Below are positions 26,812 to 35,163 of a DNA stretch of 37,261 bases, in pieces. The notes beneath the pieces were generated by a model. The model was not told where the DNA came from and searched no databases. It saw nothing but the letters and a program-made list of their open reading frames with translations. Positions within the stretch are counted from its first letter, which is position 1; the number at the start of each line of letters is the position of its first letter. Made by a program: the position numbers and the translations under genes. Source of the stretch: an uncultured Treponema sp. (GTDB lineage: Bacteria; Spirochaetota; Spirochaetia; Treponematales; Treponemataceae); assembly GCA_947167745.1 (NCBI GenBank), contig CAMVJE010000013.1:1-37261 (forward strand), in the 5' to 3' direction.

Positions 26812-29800
26812 ATGATAGAACATAAAAGAGATTCTTTTGACATTTCCGATTCTTCTCTAAAAATTCTTTCTTCCGGCTTAAATGAAGAGCAGCTTTCTGC
26901 GGTCAAAAAAACAGGCAATGTGGTCGTTTCGGCAGGAGCGGGCAGCGGTAAAACTACGGTTCTGGCCAGCCGCTATGCCTATCTAATTGAAGCAAAAAAT
27001 ATTCCCTGTGACAGGATTCTGACCCTTACTTTTACAAAAAAAGCCGCCAATGAGATGAAGGAAAGAATCTTTAAGGGCTTGCGTTTTCATCTTCAGGGGA
27101 AGGATGTCAAAGGCAAAAAGAATTTGCCCCCTGATTTCGAGCATCTTGGCCAGATTAAGGCAAGGGCGCAGTCTGCAATCGAATCATTTGATAAAAGCCA
27201 TATTCAGACTCTGGATAGTTACTTTTCTGAAATTGCCAAAAAAGGCGCCCGTTATTATGGCATTAATCCGAATTTCACCCTTGATGACGATAAAATCAAT
27301 TCAGTCGTTAATTTTAAGGCGACAAAGTATGTCCTTGAGCATCTTGATGACCAGGAAATAAAAGAAATCGCCCAGATTTTTCAGATTCAGAATCTTGCGA
27401 GTGAGCTTTTTGCCCATTCCATTCTAAAATTTTCTACGGTTCTCACGCCAATTGATTTTGAAAAAAGCCTTGCCGCCCAAAAAGAGCAGATTCTAAAGGA
27501 TTATGAGAAAATCACGGCTCTAATCGAAGACGAAATCGCTTCATTCCTTTTACTGCCAAAAAGTTCTAAGCCTAGTGCAACGCTTCAAAAATTGTATGGA
27601 TACATAGAAGAATTTGGGAATCCAGAAGCGCCTTCCCTGCCACAGGAAGTTTTTGAGAGTGAAAAAATAGCAAAGTCCTTCCTTCAAGAAAATTTTTTCA
27701 CTTATTGCAGGAGTGTTTCCGGCTATTGCGGAAGCGTTTTTTCTCGTGGCCCGGACGATTACAAAATATTTAAAAAAAATCTTCTCTCTCTCCTTGAAAA
27801 ACTTTATCTTATTGCAAATTCAATTTCTGGCTTTGATCTGCAAAAAAAAGTCTTCGCCCATCTGGCTTCTTTTCAGGAAGATGTGAACAGAACAAAGCGC
27901 ACTGCTGGCGTTCTTTCTTTTTCTGATGTGAGCCAGCTTGCTCTTTCCAGCCTTTCTGACCATGACGAAATCCGCCATATCGAACAGCAGAAATTCGATG
28001 CCATAATGATTGACGAATTTCAGGATGACAACAGCCTTCAGTGCGATGTGCTTTTGATTCTTTCCGACGCTCATGAAAAATACGATGAAGCAGGCAGATA
28101 TGTTCTGCCCCGCCTTTCTGATTCAGATTTGAGCCAAAGGCTGGACAGTCACAAGCTTTTCTTTGTCGGCGATGACAAGCAGAGCATTTACCGCTTCCGT
28201 GGTGCCGATGTTTCAGTATTTAGAAGTCTTTCTGCCTCAATTCCGTCTTTAATCCAACTTAAAACCAATTACCGCTCCGATCCGGAACTTATCCGTTCCT
28301 TTAACAGTTTTTTTGGCGGCTACGATTATCCAAGTGGAGAAGAAGTAAACGATTCCCTGCCGGCCATTTTTATGACGAACGAAAAATTTCCGCCTCGACC
28401 TGACGGAAGCGAGCAGATTCCGGATTATGAAGCTGACTACAAGCGGGTAGAAGTTCCATCCTTTAAGCTTGAAAAATGTGATTTCTCACAGAAAAAAGTT
28501 ACGGTCGCCCTTTATCCGGCAAAAGTTGATGAAAGTTCTATAAATCCATCTTCAGATGAAGAGAGCGAGGCTGAGCGGAAAATTTACGAATGTGAGGCGA
28601 GTTTCGTTGCGAGGGAAATTAAAAAACTGCTGGAAGAAAAAGACGAAAAGGGCAGTCCAAAATATCATCGAAGAGACATTGCCCTTCTGTTCCGCACGGC
28701 CACGCCCACCGCGCCCTACGAAAATATCCTTCTTGCGGCGGGAATTCCTTATTCCACCGAGGTTTACAAGGGATTTTTCTCAGACGGTCCAATCAACGAC
28801 ATCATCGCCCTGCTCAAACTTTGCGTTTACCCCGAAGACAAAAATGCCTACGCAAAACTTCTCCGTTCGCCTTTCTGCTCACTCACATTTGCCGAGCTAG
28901 AAAAAGTTTTGGTGAACACGGAAGAGCCTTACAAATCTCCCTTTGACGAGAAAATGCTTGGAGCTCTTGCAGAAGATGGGGAATTGAATCAAAAAATCCT
29001 CAGTCTTAAGTCTATTTATGATGACATTAATTCACGGCTCAAGACCGAAAAACTCACAAAAACTATTTCCTATATCTGGTATGAGCTTGGCTACCGCTAC
29101 GAAACCCTTTGGAACAAAAGCGTCTCCATGTACGCTTCTTTCTATGACATTCTCTTTGAGATGGCGCGGCTTGCCGAGGACAAAACGGAGAGTCTGGCTT
29201 CTTTTATCGACATGGTAAAATCTTACGAAGAATCTGACAGAAAACTTGACGGCCTTGATGTGGTAATGGATGCCGAAGACGCAGTTCAGATACTCACGAT
29301 TCATAAAAGCAAGGGACTGGAATTTAAAGTCGTTTTCGTTTGCGGCGTTTCTGCTCGTAGCCGTGGAGGAATGGATTCAATTGTCTGTGACAAAGATTTT
29401 GGATTTTTGCTTAAAACTCCCGTCTGGAAAGACTACGCCAGGGCTGCGGAAGAACTTCCTGCAAGTGGTGAAATCCGTAAAAATATTGCACAAAATTACT
29501 GCATGTCTTGGGTTCAAAAAGAAAATGAGAGGGAGGAAAGTGCCGAGTTGCGCCGTCTTGCCTATGTCGCCTTCACCCGCGCCGAAGAAAAGCTCTACAT
29601 TGTTGGAAGCGAGAATGGTGAATTTGAGGACGAAGAAAAATCCGCCGAAAAAGCCGTCCCGAAGACCATGTACCAGCTTTTGCTGCCCCTTTTGTATCAG
29701 TTCAACACTGAAAATGGAGTAAATCACCCGGCCTTCAATTTTGTAAATGACAGGGAATCTTTTGCCCCTATTTCAATCGAAAAAAGTGATAAAATCGAAA

Positions 29801-30765
29801 AGTCAGACTTTATCGCAAGCCTGCCGGATTCAGAAAAGTTCACCGTGGAGCAGGAAAAGCTCTCGCCGAAAGTTTATGTCTCACCGAGCAAACTGAAGAA
29901 ATTGGGTGGGGGAAGTCTCCCCCTCGCTCCAATACCACTCACTACGCGGAAAAGACCTGAGCAAGCTCGGTCACTTCCTCTCCGTTCGGGTATTTCCGCT
30001 ACCCCCCCTGCCAACGGTGATTATTCTTTGATTAATTTGATTGTTGCCAGCACTGTGCCGGCTTGGAACGGAGAACTTTCCCTGGAAGATGAAGGTGAGG
30101 AAGACGACAGGCATCAGTCTGAGCAGGAAAATCCACAAGAACTTCTTTCAGCCTCTCCTCTCTTTAACTTTACAAATTTCGGTACGATTGCTCATGCCTA
30201 CATGGAAGGCAAAGTGCTTTCTAAGGAAGCGGTTATCAGTGGCCGGGAATGGATTGGCATGAACGAGAGCTTTATTCCCAAAGTCGGTATGGAAAAATGG
30301 CCGGGCGAGACAAACCGCGAGAAAAAAATTGCAAAAATCCGCGAACTTTGTGCCGATATGGCTGACAAATTTGAAAATTCCTCTATATATAAAGAGGCCT
30401 CTGCCGCCAGCTGGAAAAAAACTGAATATTCTTTCAGGAGTCTTGTCGATAAATCTTTTCTTGAAAACGGCGATTCCAGCAAAGGGGAGGACTCAATCGA
30501 AGGCGAAAATTACGCTGAAGACTTGATTGTCACCGGTCAGATTGACCTAGTTTATAAAAATGACGCTGACTCAAAATACAAATACACGATTGTTGACTAC
30601 AAGACCAATCAGAAAATAGAGCCGGAACTTTATTACAGCCAGCTCGCCTGCTACCGTAAAGCTATAAGTCAGATGTTGGGAGCAGGCGAGGGCGAAATCC
30701 GTTGCGTTTTGTATTATTTGCGCTTCGCAGCGGAAGTTGATGTGACGGAGCATTGTCGGGGATGA
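26812..30765 (+). CDS. addA: AddA/RecB-type helicase-nuclease subunit
   Basis: A 1317-residue UvrD-like helicase with a RecB-family nuclease end. Helicase motifs: Q-motif LNEEQLSAV, Walker A AGAGSGKTT (41-49), TFTKKAANEM, Walker B IMIDEFQDD (near 400), GDDKQSIYRFRGAD (near 453), ILTIHKSKGLEFKVVFV and YVAFTRAEEKLYIVG. The C-terminus has the nuclease motif IVDYKTNQ near 1260 and the later YYSQLACY. It should process double-strand breaks for recombination. No AddB partner gene is in the window. There is no clear ribosome site and the gene follows the phosphodiesterase by 18 bases. Between helicase and nuclease a Pro/Arg-rich stretch is encoded by repeat-like DNA. AddA versus RecB naming is not certain. 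Confidence 0.88.
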   Translation: MIEHKRDSFDISDSSLKILSSGLNEEQLSAVKKTGNVVVSAGAGSGKTTVLASRYAYLIEAKNIPCDRILTLTFTKKAANEMKERIFKGLRFHLQGKDVKGKKNLPPDFEHLGQIKARAQSAIESFDKSHIQTLDSYFSEIAKKGARYYGINPNFTLDDDKINSVVNFKATKYVLEHLDDQEIKEIAQIFQIQNLASELFAHSILKFSTVLTPIDFEKSLAAQKEQILKDYEKITALIEDEIASFLLLPKSSKPSATLQKLYGYIEEFGNPEAPSLPQEVFESEKIAKSFLQENFFTYCRSVSGYCGSVFSRGPDDYKIFKKNLLSLLEKLYLIANSISGFDLQKKVFAHLASFQEDVNRTKRTAGVLSFSDVSQLALSSLSDHDEIRHIEQQKFDAIMIDEFQDDNSLQCDVLLILSDAHEKYDEAGRYVLPRLSDSDLSQRLDSHKLFFVGDDKQSIYRFRGADVSVFRSLSASIPSLIQLKTNYRSDPELIRSFNSFFGGYDYPSGEEVNDSLPAIFMTNEKFPPRPDGSEQIPDYEADYKRVEVPSFKLEKCDFSQKKVTVALYPAKVDESSINPSSDEESEAERKIYECEASFVAREIKKLLEEKDEKGSPKYHRRDIALLFRTATPTAPYENILLAAGIPYSTEVYKGFFSDGPINDIIALLKLCVYPEDKNAYAKLLRSPFCSLTFAELEKVLVNTEEPYKSPFDEKMLGALAEDGELNQKILSLKSIYDDINSRLKTEKLTKTISYIWYELGYRYETLWNKSVSMYASFYDILFEMARLAEDKTESLASFIDMVKSYEESDRKLDGLDVVMDAEDAVQILTIHKSKGLEFKVVFVCGVSARSRGGMDSIVCDKDFGFLLKTPVWKDYARAAEELPASGEIRKNIAQNYCMSWVQKENEREESAELRRLAYVAFTRAEEKLYIVGSENGEFEDEEKSAEKAVPKTMYQLLLPLLYQFNTENGVNHPAFNFVNDRESFAPISIEKSDKIEKSDFIASLPDSEKFTVEQEKLSPKVYVSPSKLKKLGGGSLPLAPIPLTTRKRPEQARSLPLRSGISATPPANGDYSLINLIVASTVPAWNGELSLEDEGEEDDRHQSEQENPQELLSASPLFNFTNFGTIAHAYMEGKVLSKEAVISGREWIGMNESFIPKVGMEKWPGETNREKKIAKIRELCADMADKFENSSIYKEASAASWKKTEYSFRSLVDKSFLENGDSSKGEDSIEGENYAEDLIVTGQIDLVYKNDADSKYKYTIVDYKTNQKIEPELYYSQLACYRKAISQMLGAGEGEIRCVLYYLRFAAEVDVTEHCRG
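29904..30008. repeat. Repeat-like palindromic insertion inside the helicase-nuclease gene
   Basis: A GC-rich block of about 105 bases begins with a perfect hairpin GGGGGA-AGTC-TCCCCC (29908-29923), contains GCGGAAA (29946-29952) mirrored by TTTCCGC (29993-29999) and ends in a C-run. It is read in frame as GGGSLPLAPIPLTTRKRPEQ and ARSLPLRSGISATPPANG, unlike the flanking acidic sequence. It looks like an in-frame palindromic element placed in a linker. Confidence 0.55.
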
Positions 30766-30782
30766 GCAATAAGTATGAGTCA

Positions 30783-30876
30783 TTGCCGTGCTCAAGGGCA
30801 TTGCTTGTCGCCCTTGCTTAGACACGGCAAACTCTTGTATTGCAATTAAATGGATTTTCGGGTCAAGCCCGAAAAT
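30783..30876. repeat. Dispersed palindromic repeats downstream of the helicase-nuclease gene
   Basis: A nested hairpin has outer arms TTGCCGTG/CACGGCAA (30783-30790, 30823-30830) and inner arms CAAGGGC/GCCCTTG (30793-30799, 30810-30816). After it comes ATTTTCGGGTCAAGCCCGAAAAT (30854-30876) followed by GACA, the same palindrome family as at 23503-23562. Confidence 0.75.
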
Positions 30877-30912
30877 GACACTTTTTGAACTTATTGGACA
30901 GCCCCCTCTTCC

Positions 30913-31287
30913 TTACGCCTCAGCCTTCCACAAGCCGTGTTTGTTGCAGAATTCGTAGGCAGCGAGAAGTTTTTCGTCAGAGAGGGCGAAACTTGCTTTT
31001 GGCTCCTGACCAGGATTCAGGTATTTTCTCTGAACGCCCTTGTCTGTTTCGATTTCAATCCACTGGATGTAGTGATCGGCTTCCATTGGGTGAACTGCCG
31101 AGCCGACTTTGACCGTTACTTTATCGCCATTTTGCTCAATGACAGGAACATGTTTTTCGGTGGCTCCGTCATTTGTGTTAGCCTTAAGTTCTGTCATTTC
31201 TTCGCCACAGCAGACGACTACCGGGCAACCCTTGTTCACTACTTCAAGAATTTTTCCGCATTTTTTGCATTTAAAGAATTGTGCCAT
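30913..31287 (-). CDS. dfx: Desulfoferrodoxin (two-iron superoxide reductase)
   Basis: A 124-residue protein that reduces superoxide to peroxide without making oxygen, typical of anaerobes. The N-terminal desulforedoxin-like centre has four cysteines (Cys7, Cys10, Cys26, Cys27). The catalytic centre has the histidines in EKHVP, VGSAVHPMEADHY and the Cys-His pair in FCNKHGLWK; the lysine of TEKHVP near the iron is also present. The second ATG (31287) is preferred: the AGAGG ribosome site lies 8 bases before it but only 1 base before the upstream ATG at 31293. It stands alone between a repeat region and a divergent small gene. Confidence 0.94.
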   Translation of the reverse strand: MAQFFKCKKCGKILEVVNKGCPVVVCCGEEMTELKANTNDGATEKHVPVIEQNGDKVTVKVGSAVHPMEADHYIQWIEIETDKGVQRKYLNPGQEPKASFALSDEKLLAAYEFCNKHGLWKAEA

Positions 31288-31361
31288 TTTCATACCTCTT
31301 TCTATCTAAAAAATCTTGTTCCATTTTAACCGAGGATCTTTTAGAAAGCAAAGAAAAAATC

Positions 31362-31391
31362 TTGCAGAAACCGAAAGTCTTGGGTTATACT
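31362..31391 (+). promoter_or_regulatory. Promoter of the coiled-coil hypothetical gene
   Basis: TTGCAG (31362-31367), 18 bases, then TATACT (31386-31391). The ATG at 31398 is only six bases later and has no ribosome site, pointing to a leaderless mRNA. Confidence 0.5.
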
Positions 31392-31397
31392 GAATCC

Positions 31398-31883
31398 ATG
31401 TCAAAGAAAACTGAGCAGATTTACAAATCCATCGCTTCCCTTGAAGACTTGAAGAATCAGATTTCAATCATAAGGGAGCTGGCAAAATCAAAGGCTGGGT
31501 GTGAAATCTCCGAAATCGAGCGGACCGAAGAAATCCGCCACCTTGAGAATATTGAATTTGAGATGACCCAGCATTTAAAATCCCTGCGGTTCTGGGTTGG
31601 CTCTCTTTATTCTTACAACGGAAAATCCACTAGCAGGGCAAAAGTCGCGGCCAGCCAGCAAAACGGCAAGAAGGGCGGCCGGCCACCCAAAGAAATTACG
31701 ATGATGAAAAAACGCCGGGCGGAGCTTGAGGCTTTGATTGAAGAGGCGGAGCGCGAGAAGCTTGTCACGACTGACTTTGAAAGGGAAGAGGAGCTTACCC
31801 ATGAAATTGAAAGTTATGGGAAGGAGTGCTCTAATATAGAAGAAAAGTTAGAAAAGTGGAATGAAGAGCGAAAATTGATTTGA
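31398..31883 (+). CDS. Hypothetical coiled-coil protein with an AT-hook-like GGRPPK motif
   Basis: A 161-residue, highly charged protein. Residues ~1-70 and ~100-160 are predicted helices with heptad-like Leu/Ile spacing (LEDLKNQISIIRELAKSK; ELEALIEEAEREK; SNIEEKLEKWNEERK). Between them is a basic stretch SQQNGKKGGRPPKE resembling an AT-hook, so DNA binding is possible. No signal peptide or membrane helix. The ATG at 31398 is favoured because a TATACT box lies six bases before it; an open frame back to 31281 would overlap the promoter and the dfx start. I do not recognise the family. Confidence 0.65.
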   Translation: MSKKTEQIYKSIASLEDLKNQISIIRELAKSKAGCEISEIERTEEIRHLENIEFEMTQHLKSLRFWVGSLYSYNGKSTSRAKVAASQQNGKKGGRPPKEITMMKKRRAELEALIEEAEREKLVTTDFEREEELTHEIESYGKECSNIEEKLEKWNEERKLI

Positions 31884-31889
31884 AGCGGA

Positions 31890-31975
31890 AATGACGCGCG
31901 GGCATGGAGCCGGGCCGAAGGCAGCCGCTTTGCGGCCGAGCGGTGAGCGAGCTGCGGAACGCCCGAAGAGAGTTT
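31890..31975. repeat. GC-rich palindromic element
   Basis: A GC-rich block between the coiled-coil gene and tRNA-Val holds several inverted units, for example CGGGC...GCCCG at its ends and CAGCCGC-TTT-GCGGC inside. It differs sharply from the AT-rich flanks and resembles a dispersed extragenic repeat of the same general style as 10555-10632, though not the same sequence. Confidence 0.45.
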
Positions 31976-31999
31976 GTCTCGCACTTTAAAATAAAAAAA

Positions 32000-32100
32000 C
32001 ATCAGCACTCTTTGCGGAATAGTAGACTCGAACTACTGACCCCCACGATGTCAACGTGATGCTCTAACCAACTGAGCTAACCCCGCAGACAGTGCTGATG
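32000..32100 (-). terminator. Leader/trailer stem around tRNA-Val, ending in a terminator U-run
   Basis: The minus-strand transcript reads CATCAGCACT (32100-32091), four bases, the tRNA, three bases, AGTGCTGATG (32009-32000), then seven T. The 10-bp arms are perfectly complementary, so the precursor can form a helix stacked on the acceptor stem and directly followed by a U-tract, serving as an intrinsic terminator. Confidence 0.75.
32013..32086 (-). tRNA. tRNA-Val (anticodon GAC)
   Basis: A 74-base cloverleaf on the minus strand. The acceptor stem is GCGGGGT/ATTCCGC with two G-U pairs, the D-arm is TAGCTCAGTTGGTTAGAGC, the anticodon arm TCACG-TTGACAT-CGTGG gives anticodon GAC, and the T-arm contains GTTCGAGTC. 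The discriminator is A and CCA is not encoded. It decodes GUC (and GUU) valine codons. Confidence 0.95.
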
Positions 32101-32219
32101 TTGAATACGATTATATCAGAAATTTGACTTGTGTGTCAAGGGTGAATCGGGCAAAGAAGGATAAAAAGACTGATAAAATTCATCTTTTAAATTCTTCTTT
32201 CATTATTATAAATATGTGC

Positions 32220-32225
32220 TATAAT
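32220..32225 (+). promoter_or_regulatory. TATAAT -10 box for the cyclase-TRAP-rib run
   Basis: A perfect TATAAT lies 33 bases before the ATG at 32259, leaving a short leader with a GGGGGCAGGG ribosome site. The -35 is weak. Confidence 0.5.
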
Positions 32226-32258
32226 TGAAACAATGTAAAATAGTATGGGGGCAGGGTT

Positions 32259-34145
32259 ATGGGATTACGAGAAACACGAAAAATTTCTTTTTATGTCATC
32301 TTTGCAGTTTTTCTTGCTTTTGTTACGGTTTTTTCGTTTATTCATTTTGAGCGCTCGGTAAGTCATACTGTCTCAGAAAGTTCAACCAACTTCCTCAAAG
32401 AAACCGCATTTTTGTATGCAGGAACTTTTCAGGTCAAACTGAATGACCAGCTTTTCATGCTTGAGTCTCAAGCCCGTTATTTTCAGGAAATCGACATGGA
32501 TGACTATAATGCCGTAAAAGCTACGATTATGGCAACAAGGGGTGTGGGTGAGTTCAAGCGGATTGCAGTAGCAAATGCCAGTGGAATGACTGTAAATTAC
32601 AACGGTCAGTCTTCGGGCAATATTCTCATGAAGGATTATTTCAAGAAGGCTATGCGTGGTCAGGCACAGATTTCTTCCAATATTTCCACTGATGAAGACG
32701 GCGAGTTGGTTCTTACTTTGGCAGTTCCTATTTTTCAGAACGAAAAGGTCGTGGGTGTCATTACTGGTACATTCTCATATTCTGTTTTGAGTAACATTTT
32801 TTCTGTAGACACTTTCGGCGGTCAGGGATATTCAATCATCAGCGACAAGGACGGCTTGATTCTTATCGGTACCAACAGTAAAAATCATCTCTGCTTTGTA
32901 GACAACTGGTTTGAATTTTTCAAAAGCAACAAGGCTCTCCCTGTTTCAGAGTTGAGTTCAATTTACAATGAAATGCAATCGAATCGCACGGGAATTTTTG
33001 AATTTTCCGTGGGGGATGCCAGCCGAATCGTTGTATATACGCCAGTTGGAGTTAATGACTGGTACGTCCTTTCTACGGTTACGGCGGACTATATTCTTTC
33101 TCAGGAATATAAAATCACCCGAATTACGATTATGCTTATCGTTGTTATGCTTTTTGTCTTTGCAAGTATTATGATCTTCTTAAGCCGTATTCTTGTTCAA
33201 AAAGCCAAGGTTGAAAAGGATAATTCCCGATATGCAATCAATTCAGAAAACAGTCAGACTTTGATTTTTGAATATGATTTTGAAAAGAAGCTGATTGAAT
33301 TCACCGGCAATACAGATTTTGTTTTCGGCGAGAATATTAAACAGGTTCCTCTGACCGATTTCTCACAGATTGAAGAGAGAATTCATGAGTCAGAAAAGGG
33401 CTTGTTGGATGACCTTAGAAGTTTTGTCGCAACAGGGCAAACCAGCTATGCCTCAGAACTTCGCCTTCTTTCAAGGAGCGGGGATTATGTCTGGTACCGG
33501 CTTTCGGGCACGGTCATTCTTGATAAAGAAAATAATCCGATTAAATTCATCGGTAATGTCGTCAATGTAAATGCTCAGGTAGTGCATGAGCAGGAACTCA
33601 AAGCTCAGGCTGAGACGGATTTACTTTCGGGTCTTTTGAACAAAATATACATGGAAAAGAGTGTTTCAAAATTCATCAGCGAAAACAAGAACACTACTTT
33701 CGGTGCTTTCTATATCATCGATTTGGACAATTTCAAGCAGGTTAACGACAGGCTGGGGCATTCTTTTGGTGATCAGGCAATCTGTGACACAGCCAATAAA
33801 CTTTCCCTCGTCTTTTCCGAGAAGGACTTCATTGGGCGAATCGGTGGTGACGAATTCTGTGTTTTCCTCTGCATCAAGAATACGGTCAAAAATCCTCATG
33901 CAATTGCCGAAGAAAAGGCAAATACTCTCAAGTCGATTTTGGCCGAGTATTATTCCAACGGTGAAACTTCGGTTCAGGTTACGCCCAGTATCGGAATTTC
34001 CCTTTTCCCGGAGCAGGCAACTTCTTTTAAGGACTTGTTCATGCGGGCTGATTATGCGCTCTACCATGTGAAAAACAATGGTAAAAATAATTTTGCGATT
34101 TATGACAGCACTATGAAAAATGCTGGGGAGTCGGTCTATGAGTAA
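32259..34145 (+). CDS. Membrane diguanylate cyclase (dCache / PAS / GGDEF)
   Basis: A 628-residue sensor enzyme. Transmembrane helix 1 (about 9-28), a periplasmic dCache domain (about 30-280, with MKDYFKKAMRG and LVLTLAVPIFQNEKVVGVITGTF), helix 2 (about 288-312), a PAS_3-like domain (about 325-450) and a GGDEF domain (about 460-620). The active-site GGDEF is intact at 529-533; the I-site position reads SEKD (520-523), lacking the arginine, so feedback inhibition is probably lost. It should turn a periplasmic signal into c-di-GMP. Its last eight bases overlap the start of a TRAP-type binding protein, so the two are co-translated. Confidence 0.92.
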   Translation: MGLRETRKISFYVIFAVFLAFVTVFSFIHFERSVSHTVSESSTNFLKETAFLYAGTFQVKLNDQLFMLESQARYFQEIDMDDYNAVKATIMATRGVGEFKRIAVANASGMTVNYNGQSSGNILMKDYFKKAMRGQAQISSNISTDEDGELVLTLAVPIFQNEKVVGVITGTFSYSVLSNIFSVDTFGGQGYSIISDKDGLILIGTNSKNHLCFVDNWFEFFKSNKALPVSELSSIYNEMQSNRTGIFEFSVGDASRIVVYTPVGVNDWYVLSTVTADYILSQEYKITRITIMLIVVMLFVFASIMIFLSRILVQKAKVEKDNSRYAINSENSQTLIFEYDFEKKLIEFTGNTDFVFGENIKQVPLTDFSQIEERIHESEKGLLDDLRSFVATGQTSYASELRLLSRSGDYVWYRLSGTVILDKENNPIKFIGNVVNVNAQVVHEQELKAQAETDLLSGLLNKIYMEKSVSKFISENKNTTFGAFYIIDLDNFKQVNDRLGHSFGDQAICDTANKLSLVFSEKDFIGRIGGDEFCVFLCIKNTVKNPHAIAEEKANTLKSILAEYYSNGETSVQVTPSIGISLFPEQATSFKDLFMRADYALYHVKNNGKNNFAIYDSTMKNAGESVYE

Positions 34146-35163
34146 GATTAAATTTGCTTTGCTTGGCATCTGCGTTCTCGCGCTTCTGTCGTCATGCAAC
34201 AAAAAAAAGGAGTCTCAGGTCGCCGAGAAGCAGCCCGAGGTAGAAAAAGCTGTTTCAGCTACGATTTCATTGGGTTTTTCTACGAATCTTGAAGACCCGC
34301 GGGGAGTTGCTTCTATTCTTTTTAAAGAAGAAGTCGAAAAAAATTCCAACGGAAGAATCAAAATTGATATTCATCCCAACGGAGAACTAGGCGGTGACGG
34401 TGCATTAATCGAAGGTGTCATCAACGGTAAAGTCGATATGACCGTATCGAGCGCAGGGAATTTTGCCGTTTATGCCACAAAACTGGGGATTTCTGCCATG
34501 CCCTTCCTCTTTTCAGATTTTGACGAAGCATGGGCTTTTATGGACGGAGACTTGGTTGCCGAAGTAAACAAAACTCTTGAGGAATTCGGAATCATCGTTC
34601 TCTCTCATTTTGATAACGGTTTCCGCTGTGTCACTACGACTAACCGGCCTGTAAAATCTGTCGCTGACATGAAGGGCTTGAACATTCGCACTCCGCCAAA
34701 TCAAATCGTAATGGAAACAATGTCTGCCCTGGGAGCTACTCCAAAGCCTTACGCATTCAACGAACTTAAAAAAGCTCTGAGAGATGGACTTTTTGATTCT
34801 CAGGAAAATCCGATTCCAGTCATTTACAATTCAAAACTCTATGAGGAGCAGAAATATCTTGCGATCACAAATCACAGTTATGATGCAATGCCTCTCGTTA
34901 TTCGTAAAGACTTGTGGGATATATTCTCTGATTCAGACAAGGCTCTCATTCTTGCGGCTGCAAAAAAAGCCCAGGATTTGGACCGAAAGCTTGTAAAAGA
35001 GCAGACTGATTCCTATGTTTCTAAACTTAAGGAAGCCGGCATGACAATCACTACGCCAGATTTAAAAGCCTTTCAGAGCGCAACGAGCGGAGTCATGAAT
35101 GTATTTACCAATGTTTATGGCGAGGAACTTTTAAAGAAACTTGCTGAAAAGACAGCGAAATAA
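34138..35163 (+). CDS. Orphan TRAP-type solute-binding lipoprotein (DctP family)
   Basis: A 341-residue protein with a lipoprotein signal (MSKIKFALLGICVLALLSSC). The DctP family features are clear: FKEEVEKNSNGRIKIDIHPNGELG, VDMTVSSAGNFA, the binding-site region IRTPPNQIVMETMSALGATP and LRDGLFDSQENP. It should bind a carboxylate or similar anion in the periplasm. No dctQ or dctM membrane genes are present. The start at 34138 has GGGGAG upstream and overlaps the cyclase gene by eight bases; a start at 34120 would lack the clean signal peptide. The overlap suggests it presents its ligand to the dCache cyclase instead of, or as well as, a remote permease. Confidence 0.9.
   Translation: MSKIKFALLGICVLALLSSCNKKKESQVAEKQPEVEKAVSATISLGFSTNLEDPRGVASILFKEEVEKNSNGRIKIDIHPNGELGGDGALIEGVINGKVDMTVSSAGNFAVYATKLGISAMPFLFSDFDEAWAFMDGDLVAEVNKTLEEFGIIVLSHFDNGFRCVTTTNRPVKSVADMKGLNIRTPPNQIVMETMSALGATPKPYAFNELKKALRDGLFDSQENPIPVIYNSKLYEEQKYLAITNHSYDAMPLVIRKDLWDIFSDSDKALILAAAKKAQDLDRKLVKEQTDSYVSKLKEAGMTITTPDLKAFQSATSGVMNVFTNVYGEELLKKLAEKTAK

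Noticed and set aside
31281..31397. Longer start for the coiled-coil protein
   Set aside because: The added residues overlap its promoter and the dfx start, and are unlike the rest of the protein.
32000..32100. tRNA-Val as an integration site for a mobile element
   Set aside because: No integrase gene or duplicated tRNA 3' end is present in the window.
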